Shown: positions 1 to 7,494, counted from the stretch's first letter. The stretch: DNA of 10,273 nucleotides from Methanosarcinales archaeon (GCA_030665925.1 DAOUYX010000040.1:1-10273), one strand, 5' to 3'. Translations and numbers: made by a program. Notes: generated by a model from the letters alone, not told the origin.

Positions 1-835
1 GAAGCTCGTAAAAGTCGGGTTGTGCGCAACTGCGCTTATATCCTTAGTGGTATTGTTAGTCGTGGGTGGTTACGTATTTATTAATGGGATAGGGGCGATA
101 AATCTCGATTTCTTGCTTGAATCTCCTTATCGGTTTGAATATGGGGGCATATTTCCACAGATTATCGGGTCATTGTGTTTGGTTGCGGTCTGTTTGCTTT
201 TTGCCGTCCCTTTAGGCGTTGCATCTGCGATATATCTCGCGGAATACGCGCCTGATAATAGATTAACCGGCAGTGTGCGGTTCTTTGTCGAATGCTTAGC
301 CGGCATACCTTCTATTGTGATCGGCTTGTTCGGGCTGGTATTCCTCGTTTATTATCTCGGTTTCGGCATTTCCATGCTCTCTGGCGGTTTAGCGCTTGGA
401 TTCATGATTCTCCCGTGGACGGTACGAGCAAGTGAAGAGGCGATAAAAGCGGTCCCTCACTCTTATCGTGAGGCTTCACTTGCGTTAGGAGTAACAAAGT
501 TGCAAACTATTCGGAGCGTAGTTCTAAAAAGTGCTTATCCCGGTATAATTACTGGAATACTTTTGGGAATGGGCAAAGCGATAGGAGAGACTGCCGTTAT
601 TCTTTTAACCGCGGGTTCGGGGCTGGAATCCTTTTTACCACGGTCAATACTCGACCCCGTCGGTTCGTTACCCGTTTACATCTATATGCTGGCAACGCAG
701 GGGCACACATCCGCAGCTTTTTCCCGTGCATTCGGCGCTTCTCTCGTGCTCATCACACTATTTTTAGCGATCAGCATATTCGCGTTAATCCTTCGGAATA
801 GGTACAGCAGGCGTATGAGTGGGAGTAGGGGGTGA
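1..835 (+). CDS. pstA: Phosphate ABC transporter permease PstA (5' partial)
   Basis: Inner-membrane permease subunit of the Pst high-affinity phosphate importer, pairing with PstC and energised by PstB. About 277 residues are present. The frame stays open to the left edge (six more codons, KLVKVG, precede the TTG at 20), so the true start lies outside the window and probably only a few residues are missing. Visible are an N-terminal membrane helix (about residues 3-22 counted from the TTG), a periplasmic stretch, then five or more further helices. The cytoplasmic EAA loop that contacts the ATPase reads EASLALGVTKLQTI (151-164) and is followed by the PstA-typical GKAIGETAVILLTAG (185-199). The last helix ends in a basic tail. 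The gene directly precedes pstB; pstS and pstC are expected upstream, beyond the window. The family call is firm; the start is not visible. Confidence 0.94.
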   Translation, partial: KLVKVGLCATALISLVVLLVVGGYVFINGIGAINLDFLLESPYRFEYGGIFPQIIGSLCLVAVCLLFAVPLGVASAIYLAEYAPDNRLTGSVRFFVECLAGIPSIVIGLFGLVFLVYYLGFGISMLSGGLALGFMILPWTVRASEEAIKAVPHSYREASLALGVTKLQTIRSVVLKSAYPGIITGILLGMGKAIGETAVILLTAGSGLESFLPRSILDPVGSLPVYIYMLATQGHTSAAFSRAFGASLVLITLFLAISIFALILRNRYSRRMSGSRG

Positions 836-905
836 AAAAATAAACCACGAGATTAACACACGAAATCTCTCGTGAAAATCAGTGTAATCTTGTGGTTATA
901 AAAAA
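836..905. repeat. Nested imperfect inverted repeat between pstA and pstB
   Basis: The 70-nt gap is almost filled by a palindrome. The outer arms are AACCACGAGATTAACAC (843-859) and GTGTAATCTTGTGGTTA (882-898), complementary apart from about two positions. Inside lies a second perfect hairpin, CACGA (859-863) with TCGTG (870-874) around a 6-nt loop. In RNA this would form a long stem just upstream of the pstB start. It resembles the family of dispersed 'ACCACGA...TCGTGGT' intergenic repeats found in several prokaryotic genomes. An 11-nt match, ATAAACCACGA, occurs again at 3858-3868. It could be a mobile repeat or could tune pstB expression by processing; the sequence does not decide. Confidence 0.7.
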
Positions 906-1658
906 ATGACCAAGATAGAAACGAAAGGATTGAATGTCTATTATGGGAATGGAACGGTGCATGCGTTAAAAGAGGTGAATATAAAAATAGACGCGAATAA
1001 GATAACTGCGTTGATCGGACCTTCGGGCTGTGGGAAGACGACTTTTCTCAGAGCTTTGAACCGGATGAACGAACTTAACGATGCACAAACGAAAGGCGAG
1101 GTTCTCATGGATGGAATTGATATTTACAATGGAAAAGAGGACGTGATTCAATTGAGGAAGAAGATAGGGATGGTATTTCAGCAGCCAAATCCGTTTCCGA
1201 TGAGCATCTACGATAATGTCGCCTACGGTCCGAGGATTCATGGGCAGCGGAACAGGAAGTTGGAGAGGATAGTGGAAGAGAGTTTGAGGAAAGCGGCACT
1301 GTGGGAGGAAGTGAAAGACCGGTTAGGAGAGAACGCATTGAAGTTCTCCGGCGGTCAGCAACAGAGGTTGTGCATTGCTCGTGCACTGGCAGTGAATCCG
1401 GAAGTCATTCTCTTTGACGAGCCGTGCTCGGCATTGGACCCCGTATCAACGGCGAAAATAGAAGCGTTGCTGCGTGAGTTGAAGCGCGATTATACGATCG
1501 TTATCGTTACGCATAACATGCAGCAGGCGGCTCGTGCATCAGATTTTACCGGATTCTTCCTCATGGGCGAACTGATAGAATTTGGCGAGACAACACGAAT
1601 CTTTGAGCGCCCGAAAGATAAGAGAACGGAAGATTATATTACCGGGAGGTTCGGCTAA
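906..1658 (+). CDS. pstB: Phosphate ABC transporter ATPase PstB
   Basis: Cytoplasmic ATP-hydrolysing subunit of the Pst phosphate importer. The 250-residue length is normal for the family. All nucleotide-binding motifs are intact: Walker A GPSGCGKT (38-45), Q-loop in FQQPNPFPMS (91-100), signature FSGGQQQR (147-154, with F in place of the usual L), Walker B VILFDEP (167-173), D-loop SALD (175-178) and switch His203. FQQPNPFP and the FDEPCSALDP stretch are hallmarks of PstB as opposed to other ABC ATPases. The ATG at 906 follows an A-rich stretch without a clear Shine-Dalgarno; the upstream hairpin may matter for its expression. The TAA stop (1656-1658) directly abuts the phoU ATG, so the two are probably translationally coupled. 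No sign of decay. Confidence 0.97.
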   Translation: MTKIETKGLNVYYGNGTVHALKEVNIKIDANKITALIGPSGCGKTTFLRALNRMNELNDAQTKGEVLMDGIDIYNGKEDVIQLRKKIGMVFQQPNPFPMSIYDNVAYGPRIHGQRNRKLERIVEESLRKAALWEEVKDRLGENALKFSGGQQQRLCIARALAVNPEVILFDEPCSALDPVSTAKIEALLRELKRDYTIVIVTHNMQQAARASDFTGFFLMGELIEFGETTRIFERPKDKRTEDYITGRFG

Positions 1659-2315
1659 ATGGCAGTAAGAAAAGAATACGTAGCGGAATTGGAGAAGCTC
1701 AAAATGGATACATTCAGGATGGGCGAGCTGGCTAAGGTGGCAGCGGAGAAAGCGGTCAAAGCTCTTGTACGGCACGACACGGAATTGGCATCGCGAATAA
1801 TTGAAGAGAATATCGTTATAGACAAACTGGAATTTGAGATTGAGAACCGGTGCATGAACCTGATCGCGTTGCAACAGCCGATGGCTTCTGATTTGAGAAC
1901 TATAGGGACGTGCATGAAGATAATAACGGATTTTGACAGGATAAGTGACTTAGCGGGGGATATTGCGGAGATTGTGTTGCGTATCGCGGATGAACCGCAC
2001 GTGAAACCGCTGATTGATATACCGAGGATGTCGGAGATTTCGCAAGGTATGATTGCTGATTGCCTTGACGCGTTCTCATCGCAAAAGATAGAGAAACTGG
2101 AAGATTTCTCGGAACGAGATGACATGGTTGACGGATTGTTTGACCAGGTGAGGCGAGAGTTGCAGATGATAATGATAGAAAAACCGCATTCTACTACCAA
2201 TGCGAGCCATCTGCTCTTCGTTGCGCTGCATTTAGAGCGAATCGGCGATCACGCGTGCAATATCGCATCGCGGATCATATACATGGTAACGGGGAAGAGG
2301 AGGAAGTTGGAGTAA
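1659..2315 (+). CDS. phoU: Phosphate transport regulator PhoU
   Basis: PhoU is a cytoplasmic helical protein that restrains Pst transport and phosphate signalling. At 218 residues it has the usual two three-helix bundles, each carrying a metal-binding E/D-rich motif: DFDRISDLAGDIAE (91-104) and HLERIGDHACNIA (191-203). GGGAGGT (1644-1650) inside the end of pstB is a strong ribosome site 8 nt before the ATG, and the start codon touches the pstB stop. The C-terminal residues GKRRKLE and the stop are encoded by DNA that in another frame reads as a truncated HTH regulator (2300-2443), so the last few residues may derive from a rearrangement. The body of the protein is complete and probably functional. 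Confidence 0.95.
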   Translation: MAVRKEYVAELEKLKMDTFRMGELAKVAAEKAVKALVRHDTELASRIIEENIVIDKLEFEIENRCMNLIALQQPMASDLRTIGTCMKIITDFDRISDLAGDIAEIVLRIADEPHVKPLIDIPRMSEISQGMIADCLDAFSSQKIEKLEDFSERDDMVDGLFDQVRRELQMIMIEKPHSTTNASHLLFVALHLERIGDHACNIASRIIYMVTGKRRKLE

Positions 2316-2443
2316 CGAGGCAGACCATAAATGCAATAGAGAAAAGAAAATACAACCCTTCGTTAGAGCTGGCGTTCAAACTCGCGAGATTATTTGACGT
2401 AAAGATTGAGGATATTTTTATTTATGATGATGGAACTACGTAA
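2300..2443 (+). pseudogene. Xre/Cro-CI-type HTH regulator remnant (N-terminus missing)
   Basis: In the frame starting at 2300 the sequence reads EEVGVTRQTINAIEKRKYNP and continues to a stop at 2443 (about 47 codons). GVTRQTIN is the recognition-helix segment and EKRKYNPSLELAFKLARLF the following helices of small archaeal/bacterial Xre regulators of about 65-70 residues. The family's first roughly 20-25 residues, holding helix 1 and the start of helix 2, are absent; upstream this frame runs into the body of phoU. A GTG at 2255 would give a 62-residue ORF, but its first 15 residues are phoU sequence in another frame, not HTH sequence. I read this as a regulator that lost its 5' end when joined to phoU. 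It overlaps the start of the next gene by 20 nt, so the downstream junction is probably native. Expression as a fragment cannot be excluded. Confidence 0.72.
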
Positions 2444-2942
2444 TGCTCTCCCGGAAGATTTCAAATACATATTGAAATTAACTCGCCAGAATATGGAAAG
2501 AATCGTTACACGAGAATGGAATGCCGATTGGAAGAAGGATATTGAACCTAATTTCGTAAATTCGTGGAAAACGCAAGGGGAAAAGAAGATTATTGAGGTA
2601 GATAACCGTTGTGTCGGTTACTTTTGGTTTGAGCAGCATCAAGAGGAGAAGGAGATTTTTATCAACTCGATACAAATAGTTGAGCAATTCCAGAGAAAGG
2701 GTTTAGGGACTGAAGTTATAAACTGGCTTCTCAACGAGGCGAGGAATCGCAACTTAGAATTCGTCAGGGGCGTGGTTCAGAAAAATAACGTTCATGCGAG
2801 GAATTTTTTTGAAAAGGATAAATTTAAGTTCATCGAAGAGACAAAAAGTGGGATATTGGTGGAAAGAAGAGTTATAAAAGAACCTATAACTTCAACTCAA
2901 TTCGTAGCTTACGAAAATGATATAAACGATGAGAAACGATGA
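2424..2942 (+). CDS. GNAT family N-acetyltransferase
   Basis: Predicted acetyl-CoA-dependent N-acyltransferase of 172 residues; substrate unknown. The acetyl-CoA pyrophosphate loop is QRKGLG (90-95) within motif A (NSIQIVEQFQ onward, 81-105). Motif B is KNNVHARNFFEKDKFKFIEE (120-139), matching the family's N-x-x-A-x-x-F(Y/F)EK pattern. I chose the ATG at 2424, the first of three consecutive ATGs (2424, 2427, 2430), because GAGGAT (2408-2413) sits 10 nt upstream; an upstream TTG at 2406 is less likely. The conserved part starts at MELRNALPED. The gene overlaps the HTH remnant, suggesting an ancestral regulator-acetyltransferase pair. Its stop lies in a perfect 10-bp tandem duplication (2924-2943). 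The frame is intact and the protein should be active. Confidence 0.85.
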   Translation: MMMELRNALPEDFKYILKLTRQNMERIVTREWNADWKKDIEPNFVNSWKTQGEKKIIEVDNRCVGYFWFEQHQEEKEIFINSIQIVEQFQRKGLGTEVINWLLNEARNRNLEFVRGVVQKNNVHARNFFEKDKFKFIEETKSGILVERRVIKEPITSTQFVAYENDINDEKR

Positions 2943-2969
2943 GTTTTGCAGGTAGGCAATAGAATAAAA

Positions 2970-3842
2970 ATGGAGAAATATAGCAAAATAGCGGTTGTCG
3001 TTGTGCTCTGCGTATTAGCAGCGTCAGCGGGTTTTTTCGCTTCAACATTATCGGATTTGACGGGACCAACCGGTTATTCTGATATGGATGCAGAAGGTGG
3101 TAAAGGATTTCCAGCACCGGCAGTAGCACCGATACCCCCACCGGCGGGAAGAGAGGCACCTGAATCTCAGTATGCCACTACGAATACAGAGCGGAAGATA
3201 ATCCAGAAGGCGTCATTAAGTATAGAAGTCGAAGACTTCCAAGCGAGTTCTGATGCACTTATAAGAATAGTAGAACGGTCGGGTGGTTTTGTTTCTGATT
3301 CTTACTCGTATGTTACGGATACCGGGCATAAGAGGGGCGAGATTACGCTCCGGGTGCCATCGGATAGGTTTCTGTCAGTTATCGCGGAAATAGAGCAGAG
3401 TGGTACCGTAAAGTCAAAACACGTCTCGGGCGAAGACGTTACGGAAGAATACATTGATTTGACGGCGAGGCTTAACAATTCCAAGCGGCAGGAGAAGCGG
3501 TTACTGGAGATTCTGGATATGGCTGAGAACGTAAAGGAGGTTCTGGAAGTCGAGCATGAGTTAGAGCGTGTGCGGAATGATATCGAACGGCTTACCGGTA
3601 GCATAAACTATCTCGAGAACCGTGTCGAGTTTGCAACGATCTCCGTTTCATTGTACGAGCCGGAGCCGATAACGCATAGCTGGGGAATACGGGATGCTTT
3701 TCGTGATGCGTTTGAAGCCTTCGTATCGGTGATACGGGGACTTATAATCTTCGTTGGATACGCCTTGCCACTATTAATTCTGGTCGGTCTCGGCTGGCTC
3801 GTCAAATCGAAGTTGATGCCGAGATTGCGGAGGGACAGATAA
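2970..3842 (+). CDS. DUF4349 membrane-anchored protein
   Basis: A 290-residue protein of unknown function with DUF4349 architecture. An N-terminal membrane helix (about 7-25) is followed by a Pro/Ala-rich linker (about 43-65). The DUF4349 core starts at ERKIIQKASLSIEVEDF (74-90) and includes GEITLRVPSDRF (123-134) and VTEEYIDLTARLNN (157-170). A charged, probably coiled-coil region follows (about 160-222), then FATISVSLYEPEP and a second membrane helix (about 257-278) ending in a basic tail. This predicts an extracytoplasmic domain held by helices at both ends. An in-frame TTG at 2946 is possible, but the ATG at 2970 places the signal-like helix at the usual distance and has GGTAGG (2951-2956) upstream. 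No functional link to the pst genes is evident. Confidence 0.88.
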   Translation: MEKYSKIAVVVVLCVLAASAGFFASTLSDLTGPTGYSDMDAEGGKGFPAPAVAPIPPPAGREAPESQYATTNTERKIIQKASLSIEVEDFQASSDALIRIVERSGGFVSDSYSYVTDTGHKRGEITLRVPSDRFLSVIAEIEQSGTVKSKHVSGEDVTEEYIDLTARLNNSKRQEKRLLEILDMAENVKEVLEVEHELERVRNDIERLTGSINYLENRVEFATISVSLYEPEPITHSWGIRDAFRDAFEAFVSVIRGLIIFVGYALPLLILVGLGWLVKSKLMPRLRRDR

Positions 3843-3915
3843 AGAAGGCAAAGTTAAATAAACCACGATTAAACGATTTCATAAGGTGATTCTAAGAAGA
3901 TCATCCACTCCATCC
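3843..3915. other. Convergent intergenic gap with partial repeat copy
   Basis: This 73-nt stretch separates the tail-to-tail ends of the DUF4349 gene (+) and the ABC ATPase gene (-). It contains ATAAACCACGA (3858-3868), identical over 11 nt to the left arm of the repeat at 840-850, followed by TTAAACGATTTC, but no clear matching right arm. I see no strong T-tract on either strand that would serve as a terminator. Confidence 0.5.
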
Positions 3916-4695
3916 TCACTTTGCTTTTATCGCTCGTATAGGTACAATATATGGTTTCCCGTCGTTATAGTTCACCTCAGCTTCAACACCGTAAACCTGT
4001 TTTATATTCTCTTGCGTGAGGACCGAAGCGGGTTTCCCAGCAGAGAAAATTGTACCACCGTTCATCAGTACTATCCTATCTGCGTATCGTGCCGCCAAAT
4101 TAAGATCGTGGATCGCCATTATCGCCGAGATCCCCTTCTTTTTCACTATGCTTTTTATGGTGTGCATCACTTCAAGCTGGTGTCGAATGTCAAGATTAGA
4201 GGTGGGCTCGTCAAGCAGAAGCAGATCGGGCTCTTGCGTTAGTGCCCGTGCGATAAAAACTTTCTGCATCTGACCACCGCTCAGTTCGTTGATGTCCCGC
4301 ATGGCGAGGTCTTCGATATGCAGCATTTGCAGTGTTTCTAAGACCGTTTCTGTGTCTTTTTCGCTGGTTTGCCAACTGATATAAGGGCGTCTACCCATGA
4401 GCACCGTATCGAATACGGTAGCAGAGAAGACGTGTGAGAGACTCTGTGGGATATACCCTATCTTTTTGGCAAGTTCTATTCGACTCATCTTCGTTATATC
4501 GCGATCGTCAAGCAAAATACACCCCTTTTGTGGGGTAAGAATTCTGTCTATACATTTCAGGAGCGTGGATTTCCCAGCGCCATTGGGGCCTAAAACGCCT
4601 AAAACCTCCGTCGTAGCAACTTCTATGCTTACATCTTCGAGTACCGGTACGCTCGCATAGCTGAATGTTACATCCTTTACTTTTAGTTTCATCAT
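3916..4695 (-). CDS. FecE/BtuD-type ABC transporter ATPase
   Basis: ATPase of an iron-chelate/cobalamin-class (type II) ABC importer, 259 residues. Walker A GPNGAGKS (36-43), Q-loop YIPQS (81-85), signature LSGGQ (138-142), Walker B LLLLDEP (158-164) and switch His196 in AIHDLN are intact. SHVFSATVFDTVLMGR (87-102) is typical of FecE/BtuD proteins. The gene lies 30 nt after the matching permease on a purine-rich spacer (4696-4725), and two tandem ATGs (4695 and 4692) are possible starts; the first has GAGAGGA a few nt upstream. Substrate cannot be read from the ATPase: iron chelates, corrinoids, haem and molybdate/tungstate are all known for this family. It closes the minus-strand gene array. 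Confidence 0.93.
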   Translation of the reverse strand: MMKLKVKDVTFSYASVPVLEDVSIEVATTEVLGVLGPNGAGKSTLLKCIDRILTPQKGCILLDDRDITKMSRIELAKKIGYIPQSLSHVFSATVFDTVLMGRRPYISWQTSEKDTETVLETLQMLHIEDLAMRDINELSGGQMQKVFIARALTQEPDLLLLDEPTSNLDIRHQLEVMHTIKSIVKKKGISAIMAIHDLNLAARYADRIVLMNGGTIFSAGKPASVLTQENIKQVYGVEAEVNYNDGKPYIVPIRAIKAK

Positions 4696-4725
4696 GTATC
4701 CTCTCTCACCTCTCCTTTCCTTACC

Positions 4726-5805
4726 TTACCAATACCCCCTCCTTCTTCTTAATATTAAGTAAAGGAACAAGGGAACGCCCATGAAGGCGGTAACCAATCC
4801 TACGGGTAGGACCGTAGGTGCTATGGGCGGTCTTGCGAGCGTATCCGCGGCAAGCAAAAGTACGGCACCGAAAAGCCCGGATGCGGGAATCAAATACCGG
4901 TGGTCTCCACCGATAACCATGCGGCACATGTGGGGGGCAACCAATCCTATGAACCCAATGGTTCCCGTGAAGCAAATAATGCCCGCGGTTACGAGAGATG
5001 CAAGTATAAAACAGATAACTCTCGTCTGCTCCACGTTTACGCCGAGGCTCTTTGCACTCTCAGCGCCAGCACCCAACGTGTTCAAATCCCACGATTTTAG
5101 CATGAGAAGTGGAATGCAGACGGCAAGAATAACGAACACGAAGAAGAGCTTATCCCATGATGCTCTTCCAAGGCTTCCAAACATCCAGTATACCACCTCA
5201 GTCACGGCCTTCTCCTCACCGAAATATTGTAAAATACCGGTCATCGCGGAGAACAGATACATCAATGCAATACCGGCTAAAATCATCGTCTCCGGTGTTG
5301 CTCCTTTATGCCGCGATAGACCATAGATGATGAAAGCGGATAACAACGCGAAAACGAATGCATTGGCTATTATCAGATACTGCCCGGCGACAAAGCCCGC
5401 ACCTAAAATGATGGCAAGAGCAGCGCCAAAGCCCGCGGCAGAAGCTATTCCCAGGGTGTATGGACTTGCCAAAGGGTTCCTTACCACGCCTTGCATCGTC
5501 GTCCCTGCAATCGCGAGTCCTATGCCCGCTAAAATGCCCATTAAGATGCGTGGCAGTCGCAAATTCCAAACGACAAGCTCCTTGGTCGTTTCCGGCGTTT
5601 TGAATAGCCCGTGCCAGATTATTGTATACACCTCTGTGACCGTGATAGGATAAGAGCCAAGCGTTGCCGATATGCCCGCGATAATAACGATTAAGATGAG
5701 TGAGGATAGAATAAAGAGAATCTTCCTTCCAATAAATTTCTTATATTGCGCTTTTATCTCTTCTCTTTTTGCTTCATTCCCCTGTACTGCCTCGCTACGT
5801 GACAT
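4726..5805 (-). CDS. FecCD-family ABC transporter permease
   Basis: Membrane permease of the FecCD/BtuC family, 359 residues, with about ten predicted helices after a charged 25-residue N-terminus. Family signatures are RLPRILMGILAG followed by TTMQGVVRNPLASPYTLG, FIGLVAPHMCRMVIGGDHR, then the LPVGLVTAFMGVPLFLYLI end. The ATG (5805-5803) overlaps the stop of the upstream radical SAM gene by one base (TAATG), so translation is probably coupled; GGAGGAG lies about 12 nt upstream inside that gene. With the FecE-type ATPase it forms a complete inner-membrane importer. No solute-binding protein of the BtuF/FhuD type is encoded in the window, so substrate and binding partner stay open. The extracytoplasmic FmdE-domain protein in the same array is a speculative candidate partner. 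Confidence 0.93.
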   Translation of the reverse strand: MSRSEAVQGNEAKREEIKAQYKKFIGRKILFILSSLILIVIIAGISATLGSYPITVTEVYTIIWHGLFKTPETTKELVVWNLRLPRILMGILAGIGLAIAGTTMQGVVRNPLASPYTLGIASAAGFGAALAIILGAGFVAGQYLIIANAFVFALLSAFIIYGLSRHKGATPETMILAGIALMYLFSAMTGILQYFGEEKAVTEVVYWMFGSLGRASWDKLFFVFVILAVCIPLLMLKSWDLNTLGAGAESAKSLGVNVEQTRVICFILASLVTAGIICFTGTIGFIGLVAPHMCRMVIGGDHRYLIPASGLFGAVLLLAADTLARPPIAPTVLPVGLVTAFMGVPLFLYLILRRRRGYW

Positions 5806-6785
5806 TAGGGTTGGATCTCCTCCTTACTCCTATTCCCCTTTGGCGTGCACAGCCAGGGCTCTCTTAATATCGCCGGGCAGCTTTTGTTCATGCTGCATAT
5901 TCCACAATTCCTATCTTTTCTTATGCAGCCCGCCAATGCAGCATATTTCATCGCCAGTTCGGCGCCAGATCCAGTGAATTGTGTATCTCTTGGTGATTCC
6001 CCGCCCCACTTGACGGTTTCCAGATAATTTTTACATTTTCGCCCTATCTCGTCCAGTTCATTCCTTGACGGCCCCGGATGGTAATACAACATAAAACTTG
6101 GCCTAAATCCGATTAAGTGGTAGGGTATTGAGGGATCGAACGAGGCGATAAATCGTGCTATTTCTTCTATCTCCTCATCGTTTATCTTCGGTATCACGAC
6201 GGTTTTAAAAGCCCTTATTTTGGCTTTGTGTTTGATAAGGTATTCCGCGTTTCTTAAGACCGGCTCGACCGGAGCACCACTTAACGCCACATGCGTATCA
6301 TCGTTGAATGCGTTTATCTCAAGTGTTATATAAGAGCACATGTTTACAATCCGTCGCATACTCGCTTTCGTTTCAAATCCGTTTGTCGTAAGCCCTACTT
6401 TGAGTTCGGGCATCAATTTCTTCGCCTCTTTTACCACCTCTTCGATATAAGGGAGATGTATTGACGGCTCTCCTCCGGTGAAGCCCAGCTTCTCGAGACC
6501 AGATTTTCTTAGTTTATCTACCGCTTCTTTTGCCAAATCCTGTGGATCAACATACCCGCGATAAAACCAGTTGGTATCCGGATATTGAGATAATCGGTAC
6601 GCATTACAATATAGGCATCGAAAATTGCAGCCAAGGAGGGTTATTGAGTAACTTTCGAGGGATTGAGCCAGGCAGGTATATGCGATCTCGGGCATTTTTA
6701 CATTGCACACGCCCACTTCCTCCCTTCTATTAATCCCGCAGTTCCATTCGCATAATCTGCACTCTTCGAATTCGTTCATGCTCAT
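5805..6785 (-). CDS. PflX-like radical SAM protein with extra Cys clusters
   Basis: Radical SAM enzyme, 326 residues from the ATG at 6785. Residues 9-27 (CRLCEWNCGINRREEVGVC) match the N-terminal Cys motif of PflX-type proteins, relatives of glycyl-radical-enzyme activases. The SAM cluster is CNFRCLYC (53-60) and the SAM-binding GGEP is at 104-107. A further run of cysteines at 287, 294, 297, 303 and 313 near the C-terminus could hold another Fe-S cluster. No glycyl radical enzyme is visible nearby, so its target is unknown; operon position suggests a role with the adjacent transporter or peptide genes. Start is uncertain: a TTG at 6818, only 3 nt after the upstream stop, would add 11 residues; ATGs at 6785 and 6779 lack a clear ribosome site. 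The family level is secure, the function is not. Confidence 0.85.
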   Translation of the reverse strand: MSMNEFEECRLCEWNCGINRREEVGVCNVKMPEIAYTCLAQSLESYSITLLGCNFRCLYCNAYRLSQYPDTNWFYRGYVDPQDLAKEAVDKLRKSGLEKLGFTGGEPSIHLPYIEEVVKEAKKLMPELKVGLTTNGFETKASMRRIVNMCSYITLEINAFNDDTHVALSGAPVEPVLRNAEYLIKHKAKIRAFKTVVIPKINDEEIEEIARFIASFDPSIPYHLIGFRPSFMLYYHPGPSRNELDEIGRKCKNYLETVKWGGESPRDTQFTGSGAELAMKYAALAGCIRKDRNCGICSMNKSCPAILREPWLCTPKGNRSKEEIQP

Positions 6786-6821
6786 AATTATAAAAGAAGA
6801 CCCGGAAATATTAACCAATAT

Positions 6822-7376
6822 TTACTCTGTTCTTCCCCTTCCTGCAATCCAATATGCCATTAGCGAGCCAACGCTGCCGGAAACAAAAGCGGCAAGGATA
6901 AGAATTGGCGCATATTTTGGCGGTACCCCCACTCCTGCATGAACTCCAATAGCCAGCCACGTAATAATCAAACACGCTAAATTCCCAAGACCGCCTCCAG
7001 TTACTACCACTAATCTTGACTTATACGCTGTTAGTTCCACAAATATGCCCATTGAAAGCAGAGCAATAATCCCGTAAACGCCAAACCAGGGGGGCGAAAC
7101 AACTCCATACCAAGGATATATAAGCAGGCAAAAAGAAGCTATGAGAAGAGAAGTGATAATTCCTGCATATCTTTTTTTTATAATATCGCATGCCAGAGCG
7201 ACCCAAAATACAAAGATAAAGCCACCTAATAATGCCATTCCTGCTGCAGGTCCCGGTATGCCAAGATATTCCGTAAAAGCTTTTATCGGAAGATAGGTAT
7301 TTAGCATAGCACTGGCAAGAGCGAACAAGAGTATTAGAGATAATTCATATACTTTGAAATACGATTCCAGCTTCAT
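6822..7376 (-). CDS. Six-helix membrane protein, ECF S-component-like
   Basis: Hydrophobic 184-residue protein with about six membrane helices (roughly 12-30, 43-65, 70-88, 98-115, 122-145, 157-178). Size, helix count, the opening charged stretch before helix 1 and a small-residue A-x-x-x-A spacing in helix 1 (Ala19, Ala23) resemble substrate-binding S components of energy-coupling-factor vitamin/metal transporters. The PGPAAG loop (41-46) also fits. I cannot name a substrate, and no ECF T or A subunit is in the window, so it would depend on a shared module elsewhere or be a different membrane protein. It begins 10 nt after the small peptide gene and ends 3 nt before the earliest possible start of the PflX-like gene, so it is in the same operon. 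The ORF is certain; the family is tentative. Confidence 0.8.
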   Translation of the reverse strand: MKLESYFKVYELSLILLFALASAMLNTYLPIKAFTEYLGIPGPAAGMALLGGFIFVFWVALACDIIKKRYAGIITSLLIASFCLLIYPWYGVVSPPWFGVYGIIALLSMGIFVELTAYKSRLVVVTGGGLGNLACLIITWLAIGVHAGVGVPPKYAPILILAAFVSGSVGSLMAYWIAGRGRTE

Positions 7377-7386
7377 TTCTTCTCAC

Positions 7387-7494
7387 TCACTTGCCCAGTA
7401 TTTGGTACATCATTGGTATTGGTATGGATTTGCCAGTGTTTAGCTCGCTTAGCTCGCTTAGCTCGCTCAACAACGCGGCCACGGGTACACACAT
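7387..7494 (-). CDS. Small peptide, MC-x-P start with (SEL)3 repeat
   Basis: A 35-residue ORF starting MCVPVAAL, then three Ser-Glu-Leu units encoded by identical 9-bp repeats, then NTGKSIPIPMMYQILGK and TGA. I chose the ATG at 7494 because GGGGG (7505-7509) sits 10 nt upstream and because the leader and first codons match those of the other small gene at 8622 (G-rich site, AAT, A-run, GATGTG). An in-frame ATG at 7527 would add 11 residues. It lies between the SPASM-like radical SAM gene (stop at 7573) and the membrane protein gene 10 nt downstream. I do not recognise the family. It could be a substrate peptide of the neighbouring enzyme, a small accessory subunit, or a chance ORF; the shared start region and tight packing favour a real gene. 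Confidence 0.6.
   Translation of the reverse strand: MCVPVAALLSELSELSELNTGKSIPIPMMYQILGK
7441..7467. repeat. Three perfect 9-bp tandem repeats
   Basis: TAGCTCGCT occurs three times in a row on the + strand (7441-7449, 7450-7458, 7459-7467). The unit is a multiple of three and is read on the - strand as Ser-Glu-Leu within the small peptide gene. Copy number could therefore vary by slippage without breaking the frame. Confidence 0.95.

Noticed and set aside
1655..2200. Minus-strand 181-codon ORF across phoU
   Set aside because: Ser/Ile-rich translation is typical of an antisense shadow, and phoU on the + strand is unmistakable.
4781..5653. Long plus-strand ORFs across the permease gene
   Set aside because: Shadow frames of a clear FecCD permease; no domain features or start signals.
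7441..7467. 9-bp tandem repeats as iterons or a CRISPR-like array
   Set aside because: No spacers, only three short units, and the repeat is better explained as coding sequence in the small peptide gene.
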